A stretch of DNA of 64,000 nt, from assembly GCA_964512985.1 (NCBI GenBank), contig CAZELI010000009.1, positions 1 to 64,000 on the forward strand, in the 5' to 3' direction. Under the pieces are notes generated by a model. That model had not been told where the DNA came from. It did not search any database and was given only the letters and a program-made list of their open reading frames with translations. The position numbers and the translations under genes are program-made. This DNA is from CAYPGT01 sp964512985 (GTDB lineage: Bacteria > Cyanobacteriota > Vampirovibrionia > LMEP-6097). Shown here piece by piece: positions 41,343 to 49,569 of the stretch. How positions within the stretch are numbered: the first letter of the stretch is position 1; each line of letters starts with the position of its first letter.

Positions 41343-42049
41343 TCTTCAAACGCTTCAAGGGTTTTTAAAATATTTGCATGCTCATCTTCATTATTTACCT
41401 CCACAGAGCTTAAAGGTATAAACTCACTATCAGAAGAAATAATCTCTAATAATATATTATTCTCTTTAATTTTATTTTCTAAAACTTTAGAATTAGTTTC
41501 TATATCTTCAGCTTTACAGAATAAATAAATTTCATCTTCTATACTCATATCATCAAAGCCACTATCCATAGCTAATTCAAGGATTTTTTCTTCTTGTTTG
41601 TTATCGAAGTTTTCAGGTTTACGAAGTTTCATTACCCCCTTCTTCTCAAAGAGATAAGCAACGCTGCCGCTAGTGCCTATAGCACCATCAGCTTTACTGA
41701 AGATAGTTCTCAGATCTCCATAGGTTCTATTAACATTATCTGTCGCCGTGAATATCATCACCGCCACACCACCCGGTAGGTAACCTTCATAGATATTTTC
41801 TTTAAGATCAGCGTCGTCTTTCCCTGAACCTTTATCGATAGCACGTTCAATGTTTGCTTTAGGCACTAGCGCTTCTTTAGCTTTGTCTATTGCAGTCTTG
41901 AGTTTGAAATTATAATCTGGATTCGGTCCACCACCAGTCTTCACTGCAACTGTGATAGCTTTAGCAAGCTTTGTGAAAACAGCACCACGCTTACCATCTG
42001 TTATGGCTTTCTGGCGTTTGATTTGTGACCATTTACTGTGACCGGACAT
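41303..42049 (-). CDS. yebC: YebC/PmpR-family protein
   Basis: The 248-residue protein starts MSGHSKWSQIKRQKAITDGK and has FTKLAKAITVAVKTGGGPNPDYN, KANIERAIDKGSGK, YEGYLPGGVAVMIFTATDNVNRT and GSVAYLFEKKG. These are diagnostic of the YebC family, known as transcriptional regulators and more recently as factors helping ribosomes through polyproline stretches. It is cytoplasmic, and the length is normal. It converges with ispG and overlaps it by 40 bp. Confidence 0.95.
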   Translation of the reverse strand: MSGHSKWSQIKRQKAITDGKRGAVFTKLAKAITVAVKTGGGPNPDYNFKLKTAIDKAKEALVPKANIERAIDKGSGKDDADLKENIYEGYLPGGVAVMIFTATDNVNRTYGDLRTIFSKADGAIGTSGSVAYLFEKKGVMKLRKPENFDNKQEEKILELAMDSGFDDMSIEDEIYLFCKAEDIETNSKVLENKIKENNILLEIISSDSEFIPLSSVEVNNEDEHANILKTLEAFEDHDDVISVVANLA

Positions 42050-42107
42050 AATTCTATAATTTTAGTTTCTTTATTTCTTCAGAGAAACTTTGTCTTAGGT
42101 TATCAAT

Positions 42108-42416
42108 TCAATCTTTTTTAGCAGCTTCGATTAGATCATTTCTGGAAGTATATTTAAAATTAGGGATCGAAAAAACTAACTGAACTAAAGGTCTAACTCT
42201 GTCTCGTAATTCTGTTGTAGTAATATTCATTAGAGTTTTACGAAGATTAGCCAAGCCATAGAAATCTCTTATCCACTTCCATTGAGCTAAGTTCCCATAA
42301 TTAATAACATTGGTAATAATAACTTTCTTGTCATTATTAAGGTCTAACTTAGCAAAATCATAAGACCACAGAAGTGGTTTAAAAGAACGAGGTGGTTTTT
42401 GGGAAGATTTATCCAT
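42108..42416 (-). CDS. Small DUF6922-like protein
   Basis: A 102-residue protein with FKPLLWSYDFAKLDLNNDKK and VIINVINYGNLAQWKW-type core (VIITNVINYGNLAQWKWI). The 'LWSYD...NYG....W.W' pattern is typical of a small family (DUF6922, from memory) often found beside AbiEii-like nucleotidyltransferases. No such partner lies next to it here. It is cytoplasmic, and its function is unknown. It sits between yebC and elbB on the same strand. Confidence 0.6.
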   Translation of the reverse strand: MDKSSQKPPRSFKPLLWSYDFAKLDLNNDKKVIITNVINYGNLAQWKWIRDFYGLANLRKTLMNITTTELRDRVRPLVQLVFSIPNFKYTSRNDLIEAAKKD

Positions 42417-42434
42417 ATTAGATTCTTCTATTAA

Positions 42435-43118
42435 TTATACCCCAGCTTTCTGATGACACATTTCTATTACTGCATTTACACACTGGCTGATACCTTGTTC
42501 TAGTTCAGAGATACGTGAGTGTCCATGCATATAAGCAGGAGTTGATACTATTCTATTTTGTTCATCTTTCACAAACTCAGTAGTTAAGCAAGCTTTAGAT
42601 TGAACACCAATCTCGCGTAGTCGTGTATTAGAATCAGCATCAGTGCCTAAGGTTAGAACTATATTGGGGTTCTTCTCTGCTAGAGACAATGCAACTATCA
42701 CGGGGGCGATACAGATAGCACCAATAGGTTTCTTAGTATCATAAGCTTCATTAATGATGCGTTTGACATCAGGGTCAACTTGGGCAGTGATACCATCAAA
42801 GGCAAAGCTACAAAGATTCTTTGCTGCACCAAAACCACCAGGGAAAATTACGGCATCATAGTTCTTCATTTCTACTTTAGATAGATCGAGAATATTTCCT
42901 CTGGAAATACGAGCTGATTCGATAAGTACATTGCGCTCCTCATGCATTTCTTCATTACTAATAAAATTAAGAGTATGATGTTGTTTCTTGTTTGGAGCTG
43001 CACATTGATAATGGGCTCCAGATTTGTCTATTGCAAGTAGGGTTAGTACAGATTCATGAATCTCAGAGCCATCTTTGGCACCACAACCAGCTAATACTAC
43101 TAATATTTTTTTACTCAT
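42435..43118 (-). CDS. elbB: ElbB-like DJ-1/PfpI-family glyoxalase
   Basis: From the ATG at 43118 (MSKKILVVLAGCGAKDGSEIHES) the product has 227 residues; the frame opening at 43133 would start inside an inverted repeat. It matches ElbB: a DJ-1/PfpI fold with VIFPGGFGAAKNLCSFAF, the nucleophile-elbow Cys in GAICIAPVIVAL and the C-terminal VSTPAYMHG. In E. coli the protein has weak glyoxalase activity and was once linked to isoprenoid synthesis. It is cytoplasmic, and all family motifs are present. Confidence 0.92.
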   Translation of the reverse strand: MSKKILVVLAGCGAKDGSEIHESVLTLLAIDKSGAHYQCAAPNKKQHHTLNFISNEEMHEERNVLIESARISRGNILDLSKVEMKNYDAVIFPGGFGAAKNLCSFAFDGITAQVDPDVKRIINEAYDTKKPIGAICIAPVIVALSLAEKNPNIVLTLGTDADSNTRLREIGVQSKACLTTEFVKDEQNRIVSTPAYMHGHSRISELEQGISQCVNAVIEMCHQKAGV

Positions 43119-43120
43119 AA

Positions 43121-43244
43121 GGTCTTGTCCCAAAATCGCCCATAACTTCGTTACGCTCGTTTCTCGAACTGCTCATTGACGTTTAGTCAACTCCGCGTTC
43201 TCGAAACTCACAAGCCTTGTTCTGAGCGATTTTGGAACAAGACC
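43121..43244. repeat. Long inverted repeat between elbB and a membrane-protein gene
   Basis: Left end GGTCTTGTCCCAAAATCGC pairs with right end GCGATTTTGGAACAAGACC (18 of 19). Between them lie TTCTCGAAC and GTTCTCGAA inner arms. The 124-bp element fills the gap between divergent genes. It resembles, from memory, elements known in Rickettsiales genomes. Confidence 0.85.
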
Positions 43245-43263
43245 ATCGTGTATATTATACTAT

Positions 43264-44109
43264 ATGGACCATATGGCTACTATTCAAATTATTGCTTCCT
43301 TCTTTATTGGTGGCATAATAGTGGCGCTACAATCGTTTATTGCAGAAAAAGTCCCCAAGTCTATTTCAGGGATAATACTTTCCTTGCCATCAACGATTAT
43401 CGTTAATTTTTTCTTTCTAGGATTAATTTTGAGTCCAGATGATTTCCAGAGAATTTCTCCATTAGTTCCAGCACCCATTGGCATATCATTAATTTTTATT
43501 GCGGTATATATTTATATTGCTAAATGGATAAATATTTTATGCTTTAAATCCTCACCAACTAAAAAACAAAAAATATTTATTATAATTGCCACTTCATTAA
43601 TTTCATCTGTACTTTGGCTGCTAATGAGCTTGCCGTTTGCTATTTATCAATTTAGTAATTTTTCTTTATCATTGATAATTTTTGTAGTTTTAGCTTGGCT
43701 TGCTCACTTGATTATGGCTAGAGGTAGTCATAAGTATCAAGAAGAACCACCTCTTAAATACAAACCCACTCAACAATTGGGACGTGCTATTTTTGCTGGA
43801 TTGATGGTGGCTACTACTATTTACTTTGGACAAACTATGGGAGTTTTTTGGGGTGGGGTGATAGCAATGTTTCCAGCTGCCTTTCTTGCTTCAATAGCAA
43901 TTATTCATTATTACTATAGCCATGAAGTTTTATTTGGTTTTTTCAAAAACGTACCCTTGGGGTCTACTACTTTAATTCTTTATGCTTTAATTGCTCACTA
44001 TAGTTTCCCTGCTTTAGGGATTTTTTATGGAACTAGCGTCTGTGTCATAGTGTGCTTTTTTTATTCTTGGCTATTGTCTTGTATACCTAAGCAGCCCCAA
44101 TATGTATGA
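43264..44109 (+). CDS. Predicted integral membrane protein, unknown function
   Basis: The 281-residue protein has about eight hydrophobic segments and little soluble part, apart from a loop near 155-170 (SHKYQEEPPLKYKPTQQLG). The two halves begin with similar 'IGGIIVALQSF' and 'AIFAGLMVATT' segments and may be an internal duplication. Each half contains a Gly-rich, Pro-containing stretch (ISGIILSLPST; FWGGVIAMFPAA), which supports this. I do not recognise the transporter family. TATATT lies 7 nt before the ATG. A hairpin overlaps its stop codon. Confidence 0.65.
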   Translation: MDHMATIQIIASFFIGGIIVALQSFIAEKVPKSISGIILSLPSTIIVNFFFLGLILSPDDFQRISPLVPAPIGISLIFIAVYIYIAKWINILCFKSSPTKKQKIFIIIATSLISSVLWLLMSLPFAIYQFSNFSLSLIIFVVLAWLAHLIMARGSHKYQEEPPLKYKPTQQLGRAIFAGLMVATTIYFGQTMGVFWGGVIAMFPAAFLASIAIIHYYYSHEVLFGFFKNVPLGSTTLILYALIAHYSFPALGIFYGTSVCVIVCFFYSWLLSCIPKQPQYV

Positions 44110-44137
44110 CGCCCGAAGGGCGTTATACATATTGGGC
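44097..44137. terminator. Hairpin at the end of the membrane-protein gene
   Basis: CAATATGTATGACGCCC pairs with GGGCGTTATACATATTG around a GAAG loop. It includes the stop codon. No long T-tract follows, so it may terminate or protect the mRNA. Confidence 0.6.
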
Positions 44138-44170
44138 AAATCGTTCTATTAAGGGGCATAATATAGGAAT

Positions 44171-46846
44171 ATGGACTTCAATAAACTCACTAAAAATACT
44201 CAAACAGCAATTCTAGACTCTAAGGAATTATTGAAGAGTCTTGATCATTCTGCTATTGAACCAGAACATATAATGGCGTCGGTATGTTTACTTGAAGATA
44301 TTAAAAACTCACATTTCTATAAAATTCTAGAAGTTTTTAAAGTAGATATTCATAAACTCAGTGATGCTTTACGAGACTACCTCAAATCCAAGCCTAAAGC
44401 AAGCCCAATGATGGTAGCAGGTGATCAGCTCGCTATATCAGCTAACACTCAAGCTTTCTTAAATAATGCAGTGAAGATTGCAGGATCAATGCATGATGAT
44501 TTTGTATCCCTAGAACATTTGTTGCTTGCGGCATTTGACGATAAAGGCATGCTGCCAAATATACTCAGTAATTTTGGCTTAAGTCGTGACTTAGTGAAGA
44601 AAGCTATCTTAGAAGTTCGTAAGGGACAGAGAGTCACCAATGACAATCCAGAAGCGACTTTGGATTCATTGAAGAAGTTTGGTAAGGATCTAACTGAGAT
44701 AGCTGCGTCAGGTAAGCTTGATCCCGTTATTGGTAGAGATGATGAGATACGTCGTGTGATTCAAGTACTCTCTCGTCGTAGGAAAAACAATCCCGTATTA
44801 GTGGGACCTCCTGGTGTTGGTAAAACTGCGATAGCAGAGGGTTTGGCACAACGTATTATTAACGGAGATATTCCTGAAGGCTTGAAAGATAAAAAAGTTA
44901 TAGAACTTGATATGGGTGCATTGATAGCTGGAGCTAAGTTTAGAGGTGAATTTGAAGAGAGACTTAAAGCTGTCCTCAAGGAAGTGCAAGATGCTGAAGG
45001 GCAGATAATTTTGTTTATTGATGAGCTGCATACTGTCGTAGGTGCTGGTGCTACAGAGGGTTCTATGGATGCAGGTAATTTACTTAAACCCGCGCTGGCT
45101 CGCGGTGAATTACATTGTATCGGTGCTACCACTCTTGATGAATATAGAAAGTATATAGAGAAAGATTCAGCCTTAGAGAGACGCTTCCAGATGGTATTAG
45201 TCGATGAGCCTACTGTGGATGAGACTATATCAATACTTCGTGGTCTGAAAGAAAAGTACGAAGCGCATCATGGTGTCAGAATTAAGGATAATGCTATAGT
45301 GGCTGCTGCTAAGCTTTCACATAGATATATTAGTGATAGATTCCTTCCTGATAAGGCTATAGACCTTATTGATGAAGCTACTGCTAAGGTGCGTGTGGAG
45401 ATAGATTCAGCGCCACAAGAACTCGATATATTGGATCGTAAAATAATGCAACTCAAGATCGAAAGAGAAGCTCTTAAGACTGAATCTGAAAATGTAGATA
45501 GTAAAGAACGATTACAAAAAATAGAAAAAGAGCTAATAGGACTAACTAGTGAAGCTGATAAACTTCGCAATCAATGGCAAGCTGAGAAAGGAGCCATAGT
45601 AGGTGTTAAGGAAATTAAGCAAAAAATAGAGGAAACCAAAACTAAGATAGAGGATGCTGAGCGTAAGGCTGACTTACAGCGTGCTGCTGAACTGAAGTTT
45701 GGGACCTTGCTTGAATTAGAGAAGCAACTTAAAGCCGCTGAAGGGTTTTCAGATGGTAAGTCTAAAACTAAATCACTGTTGAAAGAAGAGATTGATGAAG
45801 CTGAGATTGCAGAGATAGTTTCTAAGTGGACTGGTATCCCAGTTACCAAGCTTATTGCAGAGGAGTCAGAGAAGCTATTAGATCTAGAATCTGAATTGCA
45901 TAAGCGTGTTATTGGACAAAATGCAGCTGTGACAGCGGTTGCAGAAGCCGTTAAACGATCTAGAGCAGGCCTGTCTAATCCTAATAGACCTATAGGTTCT
46001 TTTATGTTCTTGGGTCCTACTGGTGTCGGAAAGACTGAACTAGCTAAAGCCTTAGCTGAAGCGCTGTTTGATGATGAGAACGCTATGGTACGTGTTGATA
46101 TGTCAGAGTATCAAGAAGAACACAGCGTTGCAAGATTAATAGGAGCGCCTCCAGGCTATGTAGGTTATGAAGAGGGCGGGCAGCTCACTGAGGCTGTTAG
46201 ACGTAAACCTTATTCGATTATATTACTGGATGAATTTGAGAAAGCACATCCTGATGTATCTAATATTCTGCTGCAAATTCTAGACGATGGTCACCTCACA
46301 GATGGTCGTGGCAAGAGAGTAGATTTCAAGAACACTATAATAATTATGACTTCTAACTTTGGTAGTCAATATATTATGGAAAGACACTTACAGGATGGAC
46401 TGACTGTGGGAGAAGAAGATGGTGCAGAGCCTCTTAGTGAAGAGAGTCGCAAGGAACGTATTAAAGAAGAGATTCAGGATATGATGAGGGAATATTTTAG
46501 ACCTGAATTTTTAAACAGAATTGATGACATTATAATTTTCTCTCCGTTGCAGATTGGTTTGATGAAGCAGATAGTAGAGATTCAACTCAAAGGCCTCAAG
46601 GAACGCTTAGCAGAAAGACGAGTTGAGCTGGAGTTTACTGAATATGCTTTAGAACAACTGGGCATTATTGGTTACGATCCTATCTATGGCGCTCGTCCCG
46701 TAAAGAGAGTCATCCAGAAGCGTATTGAAAATGAGCTTGCTAATTTAATTCTCGCTGGCAAGCTTCCTAATAACTCACAAGTAGAAGTGGATTTTGTTGG
46801 TGACGAATTTAAGTTTAAAGTTAAACAGAAAGAGAAAGTTAGCTAA
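44171..46846 (+). CDS. clpB: ClpB disaggregase
   Basis: ClpB is a hexameric AAA+ chaperone that, with DnaK, rescues aggregated proteins. The 891-residue protein has the Clp N-domain repeats (about 1-150), NBD1 with Walker A in GPPGVGKTAIAEGLA and GEFEERLKAVLKEV, the coiled-coil middle domain (about 410-530) that distinguishes ClpB from ClpA, and NBD2 with Walker A in LGPTGVGKTELAKALAEALF, APPGYVGYEEGGQLTEAVRR and a C-terminal domain. The length is slightly above usual. No tripeptide for ClpP docking is apparent. TAATAT lies 6 nt before the ATG. No CIRCE-like repeat was noticed. It converges with astB (4 bp overlap). Confidence 0.95.
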   Translation: MDFNKLTKNTQTAILDSKELLKSLDHSAIEPEHIMASVCLLEDIKNSHFYKILEVFKVDIHKLSDALRDYLKSKPKASPMMVAGDQLAISANTQAFLNNAVKIAGSMHDDFVSLEHLLLAAFDDKGMLPNILSNFGLSRDLVKKAILEVRKGQRVTNDNPEATLDSLKKFGKDLTEIAASGKLDPVIGRDDEIRRVIQVLSRRRKNNPVLVGPPGVGKTAIAEGLAQRIINGDIPEGLKDKKVIELDMGALIAGAKFRGEFEERLKAVLKEVQDAEGQIILFIDELHTVVGAGATEGSMDAGNLLKPALARGELHCIGATTLDEYRKYIEKDSALERRFQMVLVDEPTVDETISILRGLKEKYEAHHGVRIKDNAIVAAAKLSHRYISDRFLPDKAIDLIDEATAKVRVEIDSAPQELDILDRKIMQLKIEREALKTESENVDSKERLQKIEKELIGLTSEADKLRNQWQAEKGAIVGVKEIKQKIEETKTKIEDAERKADLQRAAELKFGTLLELEKQLKAAEGFSDGKSKTKSLLKEEIDEAEIAEIVSKWTGIPVTKLIAEESEKLLDLESELHKRVIGQNAAVTAVAEAVKRSRAGLSNPNRPIGSFMFLGPTGVGKTELAKALAEALFDDENAMVRVDMSEYQEEHSVARLIGAPPGYVGYEEGGQLTEAVRRKPYSIILLDEFEKAHPDVSNILLQILDDGHLTDGRGKRVDFKNTIIIMTSNFGSQYIMERHLQDGLTVGEEDGAEPLSEESRKERIKEEIQDMMREYFRPEFLNRIDDIIIFSPLQIGLMKQIVEIQLKGLKERLAERRVELEFTEYALEQLGIIGYDPIYGARPVKRVIQKRIENELANLILAGKLPNNSQVEVDFVGDEFKFKVKQKEKVS

Positions 46847-48159
46847 ATCAACCTCAATCCAAGAAGCTTCTCTAATTCTTTAAACGCAGTGACTATTTCT
46901 TCGTAGAACCCGGGCTGTATGATATCTTCTGCTACAAGCTTATCTCGGTAATATTTTTCTATCCATGAATAAAGTTCACTGTAAAGCTTATTGGTTAAAA
47001 ATACTTTTTGATGGCAGTGCTTAATCTCTGCTTCACTCATTACTACACGTAAACGCAAACAGGCAGGACCTCCACCATTGCGCATACTCTCTCTAAGATT
47101 GAAATAATGTATTTGCTTAATTGGAATCTTAGGATCTTTAATTAATTTCTCTATAAAAGTTTTAATTCTAAGATTCTCCTCACATTCTATCGGTGCTATT
47201 AATATCATTGAACCATCTTCTATGCTGATAATTTGAGAATTGAATAAGTAGCTCTTGATTGCATCCTCTAGGCTAATAATATTTTCTGTAACCTTAACTA
47301 GTATCAAACTTTGTCCTGATATGAGTTGATATTTACGATTTAATTCTGCAATGGTTCCTTCTGTGTCTAGAAATGATTTCTCGTGATAAAGAAATAGATT
47401 GAGGTTGCCAGTGCTAATTACATCATTATGAAATACACCTGCATCTATTGCTTCTGGGTTTTGTTGAGCGAGAACGTAGTTTTTAGTATCTAATTTATGT
47501 AAGCTAATAATCTCTTCCGAAGCTTCCTTGGCTTGTCTTGCTGGATAGATAGTGGGTTTGATTCCATTAGCATCAAATGAATAACCATAAACAAATAATT
47601 CTAGTCCAGGCTTGCCATGCTCTAGAGAGAAACGAATATAATTCGCTGCACCTTCGTCACTAAGCATAGACACTAAAGGTGCATGGTGTGATGCCATTGG
47701 TATGATTTGTCTAAGAGTTTTACTTGTAAAGTGAGCTTCAAGTGAGCGATGGAATTTAGTACTTAAGTTAGCTGGAGTGATATGTAATTTAGCATCTTGA
47801 GTATCCAGGCTCGGGGAGATAGTCGCTGCATTTGCAGTCCACATACTAGAGCTACTACATACAGCCCTGAACAGCTCTGGATCATCTTGGTAAGCTGCTT
47901 GCAATATTTCGTGGCTCTTGCCTTGGAAGCCTCTAATTTTCAATATCTCTAAATGAGGTCTTAATTGAGGGGGTAATACAGCCTGCTTGATACCAAGATC
48001 ATAGAGAAACTTCATCTTCTCTAATCCTTGCAAAGCAGCAGCTTTAGGATTAGATTCAGAACCTCGGTTAGTCTCGGAAGCGACATTGCCATAACTAAGT
48101 CCAGAGAACAAATGTGTCGGACCTACAATACCATCAAAATTTACTTCATAATAATTCAT
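46843..48159 (-). CDS. astB: N-succinylarginine dihydrolase
   Basis: AstB hydrolyses N2-succinylarginine to N2-succinylornithine, two ammonia and CO2, the second step of the AST arginine-degradation route. The 438-residue protein starts NYYEVNFDGIVGPTHLFSGLSYGNVAS, and has SSSMWTANAATISPS, the catalytic His in FHNDVISTGN and the catalytic Cys in NGGGPACLRLRVV. All are characteristic of the family. It faces away from the hemerythrin-astA-astD genes, with 29 bp between the starts, so the two directions probably share a regulatory region. Confidence 0.94.
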   Translation of the reverse strand: MNYYEVNFDGIVGPTHLFSGLSYGNVASETNRGSESNPKAAALQGLEKMKFLYDLGIKQAVLPPQLRPHLEILKIRGFQGKSHEILQAAYQDDPELFRAVCSSSSMWTANAATISPSLDTQDAKLHITPANLSTKFHRSLEAHFTSKTLRQIIPMASHHAPLVSMLSDEGAANYIRFSLEHGKPGLELFVYGYSFDANGIKPTIYPARQAKEASEEIISLHKLDTKNYVLAQQNPEAIDAGVFHNDVISTGNLNLFLYHEKSFLDTEGTIAELNRKYQLISGQSLILVKVTENIISLEDAIKSYLFNSQIISIEDGSMILIAPIECEENLRIKTFIEKLIKDPKIPIKQIHYFNLRESMRNGGGPACLRLRVVMSEAEIKHCHQKVFLTNKLYSELYSWIEKYYRDKLVAEDIIQPGFYEEIVTAFKELEKLLGLRLI

Positions 48160-48188
48160 ACTAAAGCTAGCTATAATTATTATATTCT

Positions 48189-48587
48189 ATGGAATCACTT
48201 CCTATTAAATTTAAAGAAGAACATCAAGAACTCTATAAGAAACTTGATATATTTTTACATGAATTAACCCAACTGAAAAATCATAGAAATGATGAGCATT
48301 TACTGCAAACTACAGACAGTTTACTAAAATACGTTAATTGGCTTTTACATGAACATTTTAAGGAAGAGGAAGAAGAATTATTTCCTGGTTTAGAACAATC
48401 AGAACTTATTGATAGGTTACTTATAGAGCATCATGATATACGTAACAAGTACGGTAGATTACTAACTGCATATACAAACTTCAATAAATCTATGGATTAT
48501 AAACAAGAATTGCTTTTCCCAGCTTATAATTTAATAGCAACCATTAATCATCATGCAGCACGAGAAGATAGAGAACTTTTTAATTAG
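48189..48587 (+). CDS. Hemerythrin-like HHE-domain protein
   Basis: A 132-residue four-helix protein with metal-ligand candidates in order: FKEEHQELYKKL, WLLHEHFKEEEEELFP, LIEHHDIRNKYG and INHHAAREDRELF. The His and Glu spacing suits a di-iron hemerythrin/HHE site. Family members bind oxygen, nitric oxide or sense iron. It is the first gene before astA and overlaps it by 35 bp, so the two are translationally linked; why an iron protein accompanies arginine degradation is unclear. TATAAT (48172-48177) lies 11 nt before the ATG. Confidence 0.8.
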   Translation: MESLPIKFKEEHQELYKKLDIFLHELTQLKNHRNDEHLLQTTDSLLKYVNWLLHEHFKEEEEELFPGLEQSELIDRLLIEHHDIRNKYGRLLTAYTNFNKSMDYKQELLFPAYNLIATINHHAAREDRELFN

Positions 48588-49569
48588 AATTGTCCGAGAG
48601 GATGATCTAGAAGCTTTATATAACTTAGCTAAACAAACAGGTCCTGGTATGACTAGTCTACCTGCTGATAAAAAACTCTTAGCTGATAAAATTCAAGAGT
48701 CTATTAACAGTCTTAAGATTGAACCTATGTCAGTTGGTGCGGAAGCATATAGATTTGTTTTAGAACATGATCAGACTATCGTGGGAGTTGCTGCGATTCG
48801 GGCTAGGGTTGGTGGTTATGAACCTTCTTACTCTTATGAGATTAAGAAGAATCGTAAACTATCGCCAGCACTGGGAGTAGATAAAGAAGTAGAGTTCCTT
48901 GAACTTGCTAAAGAACATGATGGACCTACTATAGTTAGTTCTTTATTTGTAGCTCCTGAGTTTAGGTCTTTTGGTTATGGTCGCTATCTTAGTCTTGCGC
49001 GTTTTCTTTTCATCGCTAATTTCCCTAGAAGGTTCACGGACACAGTGATAGCAGAGATGCGTGGTTATATTAATGAGGCAGGCAAGTCTCCGTTTTGGGA
49101 AGGGACTATTAAGCATTTCTTTGATATGGAATTTGAGAAAGCGGATTTTTTAAGCGCTAAAGACAAAGGGTTTATCGCAGAGCTAATGCCCAAATTTCCT
49201 ATCTATATTACTTTGTTACCCGAAGAAGTTAGTAGTAGCATCGGTAAGGTGCATAGAGACACTGCTTCTGCATTACGGTATTTAGAAGAGCAAGGATTTA
49301 AGCGTGACGGACATGTGGATATATTCGATGCTGGTCCACGTGTGTCTTGTAAAGTAGAAGATATTCAAGCTGTGAAGAATTCACAAGTTAGGAAAGTTCA
49401 GGCTGGTAAGCCTGATGATAAGATGGTTCTACTAAGTAATATGAAGACTGACTTCAAGGTGACTGCATCTCAAGCAAAAATAACAGAGGATAATATTATT
49501 ATTCCGCAGCATATTATTGATCTATTAGAATTGTCTAAGGAAGATACTGTGAGGTTTGTAGAATTATGA
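48553..49569 (+). CDS. astA: Arginine N-succinyltransferase
   Basis: AstA transfers succinyl from succinyl-CoA to arginine, starting the AST pathway. The 338-residue protein has the family core: LAKQTGPGMTSLPADKKLL, IVSSLFVAPEFRSFGYGRYLSLARF, VIAEMRGYINEAGKSPFWEG, FPIYITLLPEEVSSSIGKVH and the C-terminal VDIFDAGPRVSC. Length and motifs are normal. The first in-frame Met (48553) lies 35 bp inside the preceding hemerythrin-like gene. The stop overlaps astD by 4 bp, indicating an operon. Confidence 0.95.
   Translation: MQHEKIENFLIRIVREDDLEALYNLAKQTGPGMTSLPADKKLLADKIQESINSLKIEPMSVGAEAYRFVLEHDQTIVGVAAIRARVGGYEPSYSYEIKKNRKLSPALGVDKEVEFLELAKEHDGPTIVSSLFVAPEFRSFGYGRYLSLARFLFIANFPRRFTDTVIAEMRGYINEAGKSPFWEGTIKHFFDMEFEKADFLSAKDKGFIAELMPKFPIYITLLPEEVSSSIGKVHRDTASALRYLEEQGFKRDGHVDIFDAGPRVSCKVEDIQAVKNSQVRKVQAGKPDDKMVLLSNMKTDFKVTASQAKITEDNIIIPQHIIDLLELSKEDTVRFVEL

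Noticed and set aside
45571..45849. Several long minus-strand frames inside clpB, including 44761-45132 and 45268-45570.
   Set aside because: They are antisense shadows of the conserved ClpB coding sequence and show Ser/Leu-rich low-complexity composition.
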